A stretch of DNA of 64,000 nt from positions 30,088,001 through 30,152,000 of the forward strand of contig JAUIMM010000178.1 of NCBI GenBank assembly GCA_031769625.1. Direction: 5' to 3'. Shown one piece after another: positions 44,942 through 57,639 of this stretch (position 1 is its first letter; every line of letters begins with the position of its first letter). A program made the position numbers and the translations under genes. The notes beneath the pieces were generated by a model. That model made no database searches. It saw only the letters and a list, made by a program, of their open reading frames with translations, and had not been told where the DNA came from. This DNA comes from Taudactylus pleione. Taxonomy: Eukaryota; Chordata; Amphibia; Anura; Myobatrachidae.

Positions 44942-46255
44942 TCTGTCTTGAGATATGGCACACAAAGAGTTATTTTGTTCATATAAAAAGAAAAAACCTT
45001 TATTAGGTATACAGTAAAAGAAGTTGGTTATATGGTACCAATTCAGCGAAATAAAGGTTAAAATAATTATGTGAAAAATAAAGAGTGAATAAATGGTGAC
45101 TTTCTTGTGAAAAAAAAATGGGTTACATCACACTTAGTTGGGCAGCAAATATGTCAAAAGGATACCGAAATCCTTAATAATCATATGAAAAGCTATACAG
45201 AGGTGCCAAAATGCACCTGAAATTTGATGGTGTAAACAATGGTATCTCTCCTTGATAAGGTCTGCAGTATAGGATGCAATTGAGATACAATTCGTGTGTA
45301 TCTGAATACAAATAAACAATATAAAAATGTCTTAAAGTATATGGTTTTACTGGGTAAAGTCTGCAGTATAAAATAAGATACATTCAAATATACAATACGT
45401 GCATATCTGTAGGCAACATATATAATACAATAAGGTAGAAGGGATATAGAGGGGAAATGGGGGACATCAAACAGAATGGGGGGGAGACAGAGGGGGCGGT
45501 AAGGATAATTGAAAATCCAAGTGTAACAAAAATAATGGTACAATGGTCTAGCTATCTGCTAATTGTTGTTTGTTGTTAATAGCAAAAATAGAGGTGCGGC
45601 GTCCCACACCTCTAAAGCAGTGAGTTAATATGAGCAAGTAATGTGTTCATTCCTCTGGTTATAAAAACCTGCACCCAGATATGATTGAATTGGTGAGTCC
45701 AGAAGTAGGAAAAAAACATTGGCATGCATACACTTGAACCGGTGGTGACATCGGGGTACCCCTGCGGGTGTATAATGAGACTCAGGGCCTATTGGAGTGA
45801 GGACATGTAGGGACTCCAGACTGTGCTGCCCAACTCAAGCAGATAAATGGCCAGTTACTTGCCTATAGGATCCGCCCATCGTCCTGCTGAGAATGCAGCT
45901 GTAGTATGTGGAGGGGATAACCTCGCCTGGGTTAACCCTTCAGGGGAACCCCAGCCAGGTACCCCCTCCTTTGATGGAGTCTTACCTTGAAGTCACTTGA
46001 TCCGTAGGTCCCGCGCTCAGTACACCCACGTGGTTTTCTTACCGTGCGGCCGTCACTTGGCTTCCGATCCTCCTCGTGCTGCTTGTTATTTCTCCGTGCG
46101 GTTGTGTGTTCCTCACCTGCTGACACATCGCTCCAACTGTCTGCGTCTGTGTTCCAACTTCCGGTTCACGTGTGGATATTCCTAAGGATGAAAGCAGACT
46201 GGGGCAGTTTTTTTCTTTCTAGTGAAGAAATGAGGTCTGTGATGTGCTTTCTTGA

Positions 46256-46296
46256 GCTCCTACGCGTATCGACCCTTTTCTGGTCTTCGTCAGAGA
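46256..46296 (-). ncRNA. Hammerhead-like motif with GATACGCGT
   Basis: The minus strand reads CTCTGACGAAGACC, loop AGAAAAG, GGTCGATACGCGTAGGAG. CTGACGA is intact, stem II (GACC with GGTC) is intact, and the second box is GATAC, one change from GAAAC. Stem I may form between GAGCTC-like flanks. This is the most complete example I see. Confidence 0.5.
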
Positions 46297-46481
46297 GTGA
46301 ATGATTTCCAAAGTAGTTTGTGTCAATTAGTACCTTGTCTTCATGATGTCTGTAAGTGGGTGTGTCTTGGAGGGAGAAAGAAACACACCCTCCTGCTGAG
46401 AAAGTTTATTGGTGTCCTAAAATTCAGCATATCGATCTGTGTGCTGGACAAGCACATACATGGATTACTTGAAATAAATAT

Positions 46482-46485
46482 CATA

Positions 46486-46522
<37 letters not shown>
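46482..46522. repeat. (TA)n microsatellite
   Basis: An uninterrupted TA run lies inside the PLE-type element, as at the tips of the other PLEs. Confidence 0.9.
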
Positions 46523-46526
<4 letters not shown>

Positions 46527-47181
46527 ACTGATGACTCATATGTCAAGTTAATAACAAATAAATGATCTTTATTATAAGGTGACAATTATATGGTGGGTTA
46601 CAAATATCTTTTGATGGGAATTACAAACATAATGAATTAAAGATATAAGGAGAGCGTGCTATAGATTATTAGTAATTTCTGACACTCAGAGAAAAGGTTG
46701 AACTAAGGGCATGTTATAGTGAATTACAACCTTGCAAATCTTTAAGAGGATCACATACTTATAATAATAAACATAAGTGTAATGTCACTGGTTAGGGTGG
46801 TGCCCCCTTCATCCAAAAGAATATCATATCAATACATTTACGTATTTGCAATACATGCAAACAAGAGGTTTATTACCACCTCCGGAGTTCCCTTAATTTT
46901 TATTTTGAGCTCTGATTAAGAATATACCAAATACATTATTGCTTGACGTTATTGTATTTACCACAACAGATAAGACAAATTAATAATGAAGACACACGGC
47001 GAGGTTCCATTTTGATTTTATTATTAATTCTTTTTCACTCTTTATTTTTCACATAATTATTTTAACCTTTATTTTGCTGAATTGGTACCATATAACCAAC
47101 TTCTTCTAATGTATACCTAATAAAGATATTTCTTTTTATATGAACAAAATAACTCTTTGTGCGCCATATGTCAAGACAGAG

Positions 47182-47495
47182 TTTCTTCTGTTCCTCTCAG
47201 GATTCCATCACTCCAGATCCCATAGCAGCTGTTCCCTAGTTAGTTCTGCCACTGCTATCAATCAAGCCTACTACATAAATAATAGCTAACTTACTAATAT
47301 GTAATGCTGGTTACCAGTCTCAGTGACAGTTCAGCTGGGCACCGATCCTGGGAAAGCATGTGGACAACTCAGGGAGGTGTGACCAGACCCTGTTTTTATG
47401 AAAAAAAATATAATATATTTGCATTGGCATGCCCCGCACAGAGGGGTGCCGATGTCCGATGTGGGGAGGTGCCGAGGTCTGCTCCCCCTGGCATA
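47182..47495. other. Unassigned sequence
   Basis: No gene recognised; the GC-rich part from 47425 leads into a large hairpin. Confidence 0.4.
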
Positions 47496-47499
47496 TCAC

Positions 47500-47632
47500 A
47501 CAAGTGGAGAGAGGACTGACTGCTTCTGCTGCAGCAGCCTCTCTCCCTAGCCCAGCACACAGCATGACAGCAGCTTGTGTGCTGGGCTGGAGAGAGAGGC
47601 TGCTGCAGTAGTCAGTCCTCTCTCTTCCTGCC
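47500..47632. repeat. Large imperfect hairpin (about 55-bp arms)
   Basis: GAGAGAGGACTGACTGCTTC and AGCAGCCTCTCTCC plus AGCCCAGCACACA on the left are followed, after a loop of about 14 bases, by TGTGCTGGGCTGG, GAGAGAGGCTGCTGC and AGTCAGTCCTCTCTC. The arms differ at only a few positions. Such a structure could be a MITE core or a double-stranded RNA source. Confidence 0.8.
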
Positions 47633-47825
47633 TCAAGTACCACATTGTGGGGTGGGGGTGGAGGGCTGCAGGATGTGGGCCACCATCAGGTCACTCCAAC
47701 AGGCCCAGGCCTGGGTAAAGAGTAACTCACCCTCCACCCCTCTCCACCCCTGCTGGTTACTTGTCCATTACTTTATTTCCTTGAGGATGTGAACTTATTT
47801 AATACAATGACACAGAGCAATTTTT

Positions 47826-47912
47826 GTGCTATAACTCATAGCAACCAATCATTTAGCAGTCTAGTGGATCTGAAAGTGGATATCTGATTGGGTGCTATGG
47901 GTTATATAGCAC
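47826..47912. repeat. Short inverted repeat, ATAGCAACCAATCA type
   Basis: GTGCTATAACTCATAGCAAC and CAATCA at 47826-47851 are repeated inverted at 47885-47912, with 33 bases between. I know the phrase ATAGCAACCAATCA from abundant repeats of frogs, which supports the proposed host. Confidence 0.65.
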
Positions 47913-48122
47913 GATGCTTTTTAAACCTTTATATATTGGCAGTTATAAAATCATAAACAAAAGTATGGTCCAAGGCAAAATGAAATAACTGGTAAAACAG
48001 GTACTGCAGCTGTCCCATCTCACCCCTTAATGCCATGCCTAGAACAAGGTTATTGGTCACTTTATTTAATAAAATCAATGTTCCCACTCCACTGGACCAA
48101 TACAATTGTTTTTAAGGTGGCT

Positions 48123-48416
48123 ATTTGCATTGGGCGACTGATGGAGCAATTCAATTCATTTTACGTTCAGGCATGATAGCCACCTGTGCCGGCAATTCTG
48201 CTCACACCCTCAGGAGGGTATGAGTAAAAATGTGGATAAACCTATGGTTAGGGGGCCCAAACCATAGTTTGGATTCCCTATCCAGGACTTACATGGCTAA
48301 ACCCAGTCTAATATGGCACGAGGACCACGATAATTAATGGACGCCCAGAAAAATTGAATTGCAACACTTGGGGCCCATATATTATTGCCGACCACAAAAC
48401 AATTGAATGACCCCTC
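48123..48416. mobile_element. MITE-like repeat, copy 2 (GTGGCTAAACC family)
   Basis: The left end GGGCGACTGATGGAGCAATT and a right end near AATTGAATGACCCC flank ACATGGCTAAACCCAGTCTA and GATAATTAATGGACGCCC. It is the partner of 39088-39420, same orientation, about 294 bp. Confidence 0.55.
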
Positions 48417-51127
48417 GCTACTCTAAAGTGAGCCAGTATAACACCACTACTTCTACAGCTTTGCTTGTAAACCTATCAAATTCCATTCAGTTGCATTTTC
48501 CGTGCAGCCTAAATTTCCAGTGTTACTATAGTACTGAGATATTACATAGATTTTTATACCAAATATCACAAGTTAAGTTAACCCCATCTCATTTAGATGG
48601 TAAGCTCTATGTAGCAATAACATTCACCTTCTGTTTTACAGAATCAACTGATTTATCTTGCCTCTAGGACCTTTTAAATATTATATTCCAGAGGCACTGC
48701 AGTGCTACAGTATTAAGCACTGTAGATCATATTGTCTAGTAGAGGACGATAAGTGTGTGTGCACTGAAATGCCTGGAGCCAAAGCTGCCAATATGATCAG
48801 TTTATATTGAATCAATGTAATTGTGTCTACAGCAGATTTGCCAACAATCTAGCTTTCTCTTTCGGGAGAAGGCAGCCAGATTGGCACAGCAGGGGGGAGT
48901 AAAATGAATATGGGGGTGGGACGGGGGTGTGAGATTTTGTGATTGCATCATAGCAGCCATGCCACCGCTATTCAAAGCTGAGATTACCATCATTGTGCAG
49001 CCAGGGGCAGGGCCATGAGTCAGCGCAAATCTCGTCATCATCTTCCCTGGACCACCAACTTACAAGGGGGAGTGGACAACAGTGACTACATTACTACATT
49101 AGCTTTAAACAAACCGATGGAAACAGACTCTCTCTTGCTGATTTGTCTGGCTCTGCTGCTATACCAGTGCTCATGAAGTGACTGCGCTCAGTAGCTGTGT
49201 GGAAGCCAGTGATGTGCGATTGGGGGAGGCAGGTTTGCAAAGCCTTTCCTGTCATACTTATGTATACTCTAATTTTTTCTTATTATTTTTATAGTCAAAA
49301 CTCTGGAGTAAAAAGTCTATGGCATGTGAGGCACTGCCTCCCCTGTCAATATCCTCACATCCCTGATCAAAACTCACCAAATTTCCAGCACTATATACTG
49401 CTGCACCTTTGTATAATGCCCACATGAACCCTCGGGTTCATATATGTATTTGTAAATCTGGCTCTGATACTAGCCAGTGCCTGTCAGTCATTTACCTCAC
49501 CGCACGTCATTGGTGGAAGCATATATTGAAAGTGACTCCCATCACTGAGAAACAACACTCACACAGGGAACTACTGTATACAGTAGGACAAGTAGGAAAA
49601 GTGAAGATAGATGAAAGAAAAAGACAACCACTCTATGTTTGTATTGGTGGTCAGCTATTTCATCAGACATGTTTATTTACATTTAGTCAAACCCTCTACA
49701 AGGGTGAACAAAAACAAAAACAAAAAATAAAGTAATTAGATAACATTAAAAATTAAAACCTGCTTTAAATTGTGGATTCTAAATGCAATATAAGACAAAT
49801 AGAAACAATTGTTCACACCCTCTTTAAATAACGGACTCTTTTTTTTTTTAGAAACATACTTATTTACAATGAGGTAAGGGAAAGCTTTCAGACTCACATA
49901 GTTGTATTTTAGTATTGTACTATGTTTTACTTTTTGGATATAAATTAAACAAGGAACTATCCTAATTGTTGCTTTTCAAATATAAATACAACAATCTACA
50001 TATATATAAATATATACATATGTACCTGCATCCCTGGCTTGATGTCATCAGTCCTTGACCAAGAAACCAAGAAATCTGAAGAATCTCCCATCAGACATCC
50101 TATCAGCAAATAAAATTGTTTTGTAAATCTCTTGGAAATTACAGTTGTGTTATACATTAGTTAATTATGACTAATATTTAATTCATAAGCAATAACTGGC
50201 TGTGTCTGTGTATGAAGTTACAAGGCATTTGTGCAAATAAAAAATAATAAATTTTATGTAAAAATCAAACTAATAGTTACTACTAAAAATAGTATAACAC
50301 AAAGCCCTTTTTATATACTATTGTGCCATGAAATGTAAAATAAACAAAACTTGATTTATATGATTACTTTATGTTTTCAGAGGACCTAGTTGATAATTTA
50401 TTAATGTAAAAGTTTACATCTCAAACAGCATGATCTGGATTGAACCAGTGTCATATTTGAGATTGGTAAAACATTGTGAAATACATGTATTTCTCAGGTA
50501 TTTAAACATACCTGCAGGAGCTACTGTATATGCAAAAGAATGACAACAAAAATAAAAAAAATTGGAACATCTTGCACCTTACAAATACATGGGATAAAAT
50601 AAATCTAAAAAGTTTTTCGTCATATAGTTTTGCTTTTCCCAATGTCCCCTTTACAAGAAACAAAAACAATTTGCGATGATAAAATATTTGCAACAGCTTA
50701 ATTTTTAAGAATATGAGTATTACCTATGATTTAGAAAGAATTGAATAATACAGACTATTAGGATTTTTGCTATTGTTATTGGAAACTATTAAAATTATTT
50801 TCTTCAGAGCAATATGGTCATTTTTACAATATACTTGATATATTTTTTAGATTAGTGTGAAAATTACATATAAACTGACTGTTTATTGTTTAATGGATTA
50901 TGTACTAAAAAAAGGAATATCTAATCAAATTTCTTACATTGTCTAATCTTATCCCTGCCCACTATGATTATATACAGTAATCTCTTCCATACTACAGTAC
51001 CTGTCAATGCAGCAGCACTCATATAGATATTCTGACAGCATCTCTGCACAGGAACAAGGCTAACAATGACAATTATCTTAAACAGTTCCTATATAAAAGA
51101 TAATCAAATACACACACACTGTATGTC
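48417..51127. other. No recognised gene or element
   Basis: About 2.7 kb of AT-rich DNA. GC-richer sequence at 48840-49240 has no frame of interest, and the 108-codon plus frame at 49409-49735 shows no family motif. I see no inverted ends. Confidence 0.5.
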
Positions 51128-51455
51128 ACATACCACTGGTGTTTAGGGGTTGGGTCTGGGATCCTAGTGGTCGGAATGCTGGTGGTCAGAATACTGACAG
51201 TGGCATCCCAACAGTCAGAATCTCAACCCAGATAGGTAAGATAGGTGAGGACCCTAACCCTCCCCTCTCACAGCCTAACTCTAACCCTCCACCTTGCAGA
51301 CTAGCCCTACCCCCCCCCCGGAACCTAACCCTAACACTTAAGCCTAACACTAATACTTACCATTGGTATGCTGGCAGTCAGGATTCTGGTGCCGGGATTC
51401 TGCCTGCTGTTGGGATTCCGGCGCCGCTATTTTGACTGCCGGTATCCCAACCACA
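51128..51455. mobile_element. MITE with CCTAACCCT-rich interior
   Basis: GGATCCTAGTGGTCGGAATG and GGCATCCCAACAGTCAG at the left answer GGGATTCCGGCGCC and GACTGCCGGTATCCC at the right. Short CTAACCCT steps lie at 51250-51350. It is a relative of 21724-22014. Confidence 0.65.
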
Positions 51456-51537
51456 GGGATGCTGACTGCTTCCTGTGTATAAGTCTCTCCATGTCCAGTA
51501 AGTCTCAGGTTTACTCGCTGTGATATATAGGCTTTGG

Positions 51538-52137
51538 GGTAGATTTATCAAAGTTCGGAGAGATAAAGTGGGGAGAGATAAATTACCAACCACTCAGCTC
51601 CTAACTGTCATTTTTCAAACAAAACCTGTAAATTGACTGATAATTTGATTGGTTATTACTATAGGGGAGATGTATGAAGGGTTGTTACCTGCATTTGCAG
51701 TAACTGCACATTGTATGTGCATCAGTTACCGGTTCCCTGCCTGTAAGGAATGTCATTAAAGGCACCTCTATACCAAGATAGGGCACCGATCTGGTTTGGA
51801 AGTTACGAATGGTCAGTGGCAGCTATCAATTTTGACAGCTGGAGCTGTCATTGCTGCACAAACAGCACTGTCCCTGGCTGTTGGAATATGCAACCAGGGA
51901 TTGCGCATAAAAAAACAATAACATTTTTTTTTTCAATCAGCTGGGAACTTTAGACCAGTGCAGACTGCCTGCAAGCACCAATCAAAGCAGCTGAAAGAAG
52001 GAGAATGTGATTTATTGATACTCTTCCCCTTTCACAACTGCCTTTTTAATACATCTGGGTGGTAAATGGGTGAAGCAGGGCATGCATTTTAAGATCTCTT
52101 TTCACTTTATCTCTTTCCAAAGTTTGATACATCTCCC
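51538..52137. mobile_element. 600-bp MITE with GATTTATCAAAG ends
   Basis: Left GGTAGATTTATCAAAGTTCG, then GAGATAAAGTG; right, inverted, GGGAGATGTATCAAACTTTG, then GAGATAAAGTG. At 51663 a second start, AGGGGAGATGTATGAAGG, suggests a further nested or recombined copy. No protein. Superfamily unclear. Confidence 0.75.
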
Positions 52138-53065
52138 TTTTATTTGGCTTTATTATCTTGAGTGTCAGTAAAGACTTACAGTGATGTTAGGTTTGAGGAT
52201 AGTGCAATGAGCAGGGGATGTTTTAGTGTGTTTGTATGTGTGTGCTTGTGGTGACTTTACCTAGAGCTGAACTTGCTAGTTGAAATCTTTAATGTGTCCT
52301 TTCATTTCCTACCACAATGTGATTGGTTGGTATGATTTGTCTATTGCCCCAGTTAGAACCAAAATCAGATAAAATCATATATTTTCATTATTGAAATAAA
52401 ACAAAGATTTATTGATATTCGTGTTTTATAAAGTAATCTAACCTACATCATTTGTCTTCTATTGCATTATAAAACTAACCAATGTTGGGGTTAGATGGCA
52501 AACAAATTAATTTGCAACATCAATCATCCCCATGAACTTTTCCACTAATTATAATTACAAATAATAGGTAAAAAGGCAACTCATCTATACTTAAATTTAT
52601 CTAATGGTTAGCAATTACAGTAGCACCTATTTTTGGCTTAGAGTAAAGAATACTTTTTCTACTAATAAATCATTCTTTCTTCCAGTCAAGGTGGTTGACC
52701 TTTTGTCATTAGCAAAGTTCTTGGTATTACCAGCATAATTAAGATGCATTATAACCTTGTCTGCTTAGTGCCACCAACATAGTCCTGCTGATCTCCTGCT
52801 TGTCGACATATTGATTATCAAAATAACATATGTATTCCATGACAAAAATAGTATTACTGATTTATTTGAATCCTTATTTTACTTTATGATGTCATTCTGT
52901 TACATATTGTTGTGATTTCTTATGTAATTAAAGAACAAAGCTCTTTAATCAACCTCACACCACGGGGAAGTTTTATTAGTAGTAGTGATCACAATTTATT
53001 CAGTAGAAGACTAGTTGTAACATTAATTTATTTAATTTTCTTCTAGTCTGTTACTCTGATTTTAA
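52138..53065. other. AT-rich, nothing recognised
   Basis: No gene, repeat partner or element end was recognised. Confidence 0.5.
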
Positions 53066-53570
53066 TCACCTGTATTAGCCTTAAGCCTGTGATTTGCTGT
53101 TTGGAGAAGTGTGTTGGTAAAATATTATATTCTCTACTAGGCTTTAACTTTAAGGCTATTAGTTCTTTATTAATGAAAACATTCTAAAGGGTCATATAGT
53201 TTATTAAAGTACCATCCTTTCTGCCACTGATGTGCCACTATTTTCATAAATTTGATATATTATTTTAAACTGCCATGTGTTTGTGCAGCTGCTCTGTTAC
53301 TTAGTTTGGCCAGCCAACTCACTGCAGTCTTTGGTCAATATTGGTAAAAAAACAATATTGTGAGCTGGTCAATATTGACTGGAAATTAAAGTTGTTGATG
53401 TTAATAATAATGTAGAGACAAAAACAAGATCAAAATTATTTCATGTTAGCTGTTTTATCAATTTTTAAAGAATTTAAAAACCAAAATCAAAACAATTGAG
53501 GGTGATTTGGCCAAAACAAAAATATGATGTGATTTAGAATCAAAACCAAAACACCGGGGTATGTGCACAT
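53066..53570. mobile_element. hAT 3' part: subterminal repeat and terminus
   Basis: CACCTGTATTAGCCTTAAGC and TGTGATTTGCTG at 53066-53105 form the inverted counterpart of the units at 12462-13060. Bases 53196-53560 resemble 58865-58920 and 60000-60180 (ATTAAACTGCCATCCT-type phrase, CAATATTGTGAGCT, TTGACTGGAAATTA). It ends near CAAAACCAAAACACCGGGGT. Confidence 0.55.
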
Positions 53571-53575
53571 TTATT

Positions 53576-54005
53576 TATTAGATATGTGCGTAAATGTCGG
53601 TGTTTTTTTTTTTTCGTTCTAAATCATTGTCATGTTTTGGGTTGGCAAATCCACCCTCAAGTGTTTCGGTTCTGTTTTGGTTTTAGATCTATTTAAAAAT
53701 TGATAATAACCGATAAAATCATATAACTTTGACTTGTTTTTGTTCCTATAGTAGTAATGACATTCATTTCCAGTCATTGCTAACCACCACACAGCACCTG
53801 AAGTCATGAGGGAATGACATAAGTACAATCCAAACTACACAAGATCAAGTTGTTAGATCCAACTTCCAAACTTGCAAGATGACCTGATTGGCACTCTATT
53901 CTACTGGGAATCCCAAAGTGATCCGAGCTGGGACTTGGACCAACTCAGAACCACAAAGTTCAAAGTGTTCGGTTTTTAGCAAATCTCAGTTATTTTTATT
54001 CCTTC
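53576..54005. mobile_element. Second hAT-type end region
   Basis: TAGATATGTGCGTAAATGTC starts a stretch with TTTTGGTTTTAGATCT. The same end is present inverted at 63740-63825 (GATCCAAAACCTAAACACGG and CGGCGCATATCTAG). At its right it meets CAGAACCACAAAGTTC and GTGTTCGGTTTTTAGC, the other hAT end type. Two termini therefore lie head to tail with 53570. Confidence 0.5.
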
Positions 54006-54045
54006 CTTTATTACATAGGATTTGTGATTTGATCTGACAACTTGT

Positions 54046-57000
54046 TCAAATAAATCTGAGTGTCTTAAGATCAGGGTCATGTTTAAAGAAAGACATGAGT
54101 AAGAAATTAAACCTAGAAACAAGGATGGTTGCCAAAAGGTCATCATCATTTTTCAAGATCTTGCAAATCTTTGTGTTCTGGCACAGCAAATCCAGAATTT
54201 GATCGACAAGGCCAGCATACTTTTCAAAATCACTAGCTTTCAAATCTTCCTCCAATTTCTTTAACTCATTTTACAGTAGTTTGATTCGGGGTTGACTTGA
54301 CTCAGGCTGGCAGTGTTTGATCTTACTTTCTTACACTTTCAAAAGGTTTTAGTAGCTTACATAAAACTGAAAGAATTCTCAAGTGTGCTGCAGTAAGGTA
54401 GTATGTTCCTCTTTCCATTTTTCATGGTTAGAATTGTAGCTACAGTATTGCTAATGTTCCTCCAATTGCTGAAGCATATAAAGTGTAGTACTTCTTGCTT
54501 CAGTTCATGACATTGCAGCTTATATCTTTTTTGCAGATGGTGCAATTTTCTACATGCAGTTGCTGAATGTCAAAATGTCCTGAAGTTTTATGAACCACAT
54601 ATAGCATCCTTTTATCTGAAGTTCTAAACCCACAAGTTTATTGTGTGTGCAAAGCATGATATGTGTTTAAATTCACTTCATCATAATGAATGCATGTTCA
54701 TTCCATTATCAAAAATGATGAATCCTCAGGAGAGTTTTAGTGGGATGAGCCATTTTGCTATGACATTCCTGTTTATTTAACACACTGTCACCGGTATGTC
54801 TCTTAGTGAAGCCCGCAAAACATAGAGGAGCTTGTCTGTGAAGTGGCTGGCATTGGATTCTAGCAAGAATAATGATTCTTCTACTTGTAGTGCTACTGCT
54901 CAGGTATATACACCTGTTCAGTCTATTGTCAAAGTCATTTAGTCTTTTGTTTGTCCATGTCGCTAGTACACATATTCATTGTTAAGTGGATAGTCAGTAC
55001 AAATTTTACTTTCTAGGGAACTAATTACCTTTAACCTCTTGATTTGGGAGAAAATGAAATCAAGACAGATTTTGGTAGCATTGGCACATGACCTCAACTA
55101 ATCAGCTAAACTATGTTGGTCAATTCATTTATGAGAACATTTGCAATAGCAAGTGTGTTTCATAAACCTCTCACACCATCCAGAGAAATGCAAGATTCAT
55201 TAGAAATGCCAATTGGTGGTATTTGCAGTGAGGTTGCGTGACATTTCTATGAAAAGTGACTTGGGAGAAGTGCATAAAAATGTGGGGAAGCCACCCTGCC
55301 CCCCAAAAAATTGGCAACTGAAATCACAGGACCATATAGAAGGCTGTTAATGGCCATAAAAAAAGTGCTGGAAGTTCTTAAATGTGTCAAATGCCTGACT
55401 TCTGCACTTTTTATTAATGGTTAAAAAAATGATAGCAAGCTAATTTTTTTCAGCAAATTAAAATCTTTCCAGCATTTTCTGGTACAGAAAAATGTCTGTA
55501 AAGTAATTTTTCAGTATATTTATAAATATTTGTAAAAAGTTAGAATAACACTTTTACCTCTCATCTGCAAGTTCAGAAACCCTCTCCCATCAATACAACA
55601 CCTCCACATACCTACACAAAATCATTTAACCCATTATTGAGCTTTTTAAAGAAACTTACCTAAAAACTGACATGTCTTTATTTCCCAAATGACACTATTT
55701 AAACTAGAAATGAGCTGTTCAGTTTTGACTCCGATCTTCCCGTCAATTTTGGATCTTAAACGAGGCAAAACGTCATCTTTCACAGACAAAGATGATGTTT
55801 TGTCTGTGAAAGATGATGTTTTGCCTCGTTCTGAGGTCCAAACTTAGTGGGAAGATTAAGTAAAAGTTGAGTGATTTTTGATTGGGAGGGGTATTCCAGA
55901 AGTTCTGCACTGTGTCTCGAAATTTTTGCCTTAAAATGAAGATTTCCCCTACCTTTTCACCTGCTGAGGGGGGTGCTCATGAAAAAACATGAATTTGCTC
56001 AGAAAAATCAATGCATGTTTGGAATTGAATTGCAAATGGAATTTGCAGTGTGACTATGCCACGAGAACGTCACGCAGGACCAAACCTTCACCTATTTGAA
56101 TTGACTGCAATGTGTTTAGGGATTGGATATATATCCATTGCCAACATGGATGTAAAAGATTTAATAATCTGCTGTACAAAAGGATGATGGCTGTCATACT
56201 TGCTTCTGTCAAATGATTGTTTTACAGACATTTTATGAAAAGATAGCTTAGTCTTCTTCCCCTTCTGAGTTGTTAGACCTCAGCAGCAGAAGCCCTCAGA
56301 ATCATGGATTGCATTACAGGAGTTAGTTTGCCTTTTGAAAGTGGATGCAGCAGTACCACAATCAATTTCTAACAATGATGATGAATGTGTTGGTGGTGAA
56401 GAATGCTTGAGGTATCTATTTATGCTTCTGGTAACTGAACCTGGAATGCTTGTTACTAGACAGGTTTTCCTGCTTTTGAAGAACAACATGGATGAACTCT
56501 TTGCAAATGAAATAACAGGGAGGAGGTGCCTAGAGGGTCAATGCTCCTACCTCAAATTACTTTGGCATCACATAGGCTATTGCTGCCTTTACACTTATTG
56601 TCTGGGTTGGAGCAAAAAAGTAGTGGTGTCCTTTATGCCTAGTCATGACAATTTGCTTATCATTGACATTTGGTGGGAAAATTAGTGAATGTCTTATATT
56701 TCTTCTGCAAGCAGCATTGCATTCATAGGGGCTAACTGGTATGGGAGAAAAGAAAAACATAAATGCACATAGACAGCCATGCTATATTGCAAGGGGTGCA
56801 AATAAATATATAAGTTTTGCATGCAGGGTAAATATTGGCTGCTTCTACTTATAGCCCACAAATGCTGGATAGCTTTATTTTTATGCTGAAACTTAAATTT
56901 AAGTTTCAACATGCTTCTTCTAATCCTGTTAGTCTTTATCATCTTTAGTTTCAATGTCCTTTCCATGAACTGATGTTACAGTTTTGGAGGTAACACCAAA

Positions 57001-57210
57001 CTTTGAGTGAGAAGTTGGTGCATGGGAATTTTCAGAAGATGCATGACCATGTTGGGCACTTGCTGTTGCACTGGTGGGTAATCTTCTAATACATGTTACA
57101 GCAGTAGCAGGACCACTACCAGCAAATAGTGGAAATGGTCTAAGCCTTTCCTTGCCACTGCAGGTGGTATATGGGATGTTTTTAATTTTCATTATCTCTT
57201 CCTCCAACAC
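54046..57210 (-). pseudogene. hAT transposase copy B, fragmented
   Basis: This is the second copy of the family at 13130-19228. ISCFAHTINL (54633-54662) is the C--H-LNL block; a Cys- and Leu-containing YCSTLENSFSFM piece (54357-54450) follows; MEEDLKASDFEKYAGLVDQI and DLLATILVSRFNFL (54046-54255) hold the ATILDPRF-like block typical of the hAT core. The 5' part at 56929-57210 is Ser/Thr/Ala-rich. A stretch with an exact inverted match, CAAAACGTCATCTTTCACAG near 55766 and its complement near 55795, is inside. Stops and shifts occur throughout. Unlike copy A, no MITE is visible in it. Confidence 0.7.
55764..55828. repeat. Perfect hairpin within hAT copy B
   Basis: ACGAGGCAAAACGTCATCTT and TCACAGACAAA are followed by the exact complement. 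The arms are about 30 bp with a loop of a few bases. It probably arose by a local inverted duplication. Confidence 0.75.
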
Positions 57211-57284
57211 TTATATCAATAGCTGTTTGTTTAATTAGACCATATTAAACAGTGTTTGGACTTGGAGCATACTTTATTATTGTT

Positions 57285-57510
57285 ATTATTAGAGATGAGC
57301 AGATTCGGTTTCCTGGAAACCGAACCCACCCAAACTTTGCATATCCAAGGAGATCCGAGCCACTGCTCAGATCCCCACACCATTTACGGATCCAAAAATG
57401 AGGCACATCATCATCTTCCGGGGCAAGCTTTGCATCTGATATAAATGTCCCTCCTGTGGTGAGAGGAGGGAGGGTAGGCTACACAGCGGCTAGGCAGCAG
57501 TTAGCGTAGC
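57285..57510. mobile_element. hAT-type terminus
   Basis: TTAGAGATGAGCAGATTCGG then TTTCCTGGAAACCGAACCC is the classical end also seen inverted at 1100-1130 and 31370-31405. It lies just upstream of the start of transposase copy B (minus) and may be its 5' end, or the start of the element to its right. Confidence 0.6.
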
Positions 57511-57519
57511 TTAGTCTAG

Positions 57520-57625
57520 CTACAGTCTAATTGACAGTCAGTGACAGTGATAGTGACAGTCAGGTTTAGTGACACTGTCCTTGATGGACAGTGCCATCTA
57601 CAGTGTCAGTGACAGTCCCCTAGGT
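57520..57625. repeat. CAGTGACAGT-type short tandem repeats
   Basis: The phrase CAGTGACAGT and variants occur about eight times in 100 bases, some inverted (GACACTG). Confidence 0.7.
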
Positions 57626-57639
57626 AATCCTGGTTTTGT

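Larger units (their letters stand above)
44942..47181. mobile_element. Penelope-type element with inverted ends
   Basis: The left end TCTGTCTTGAGATATGGC and following 150 bases (ACAAAGAGTTATTTTGTTCA, GTTGGTTATATGGTACCAAT) return inverted at about 47020-47181. A hammerhead-like motif lies at 46256-46296, minus strand, and a TA run at 46482-46522. There is no RT. Within the left part, GTCTGCAGTATA recurs at 45264 and 45358, showing a small internal duplication. The 600-bp MITE sits exactly at its left tip. Confidence 0.6.
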
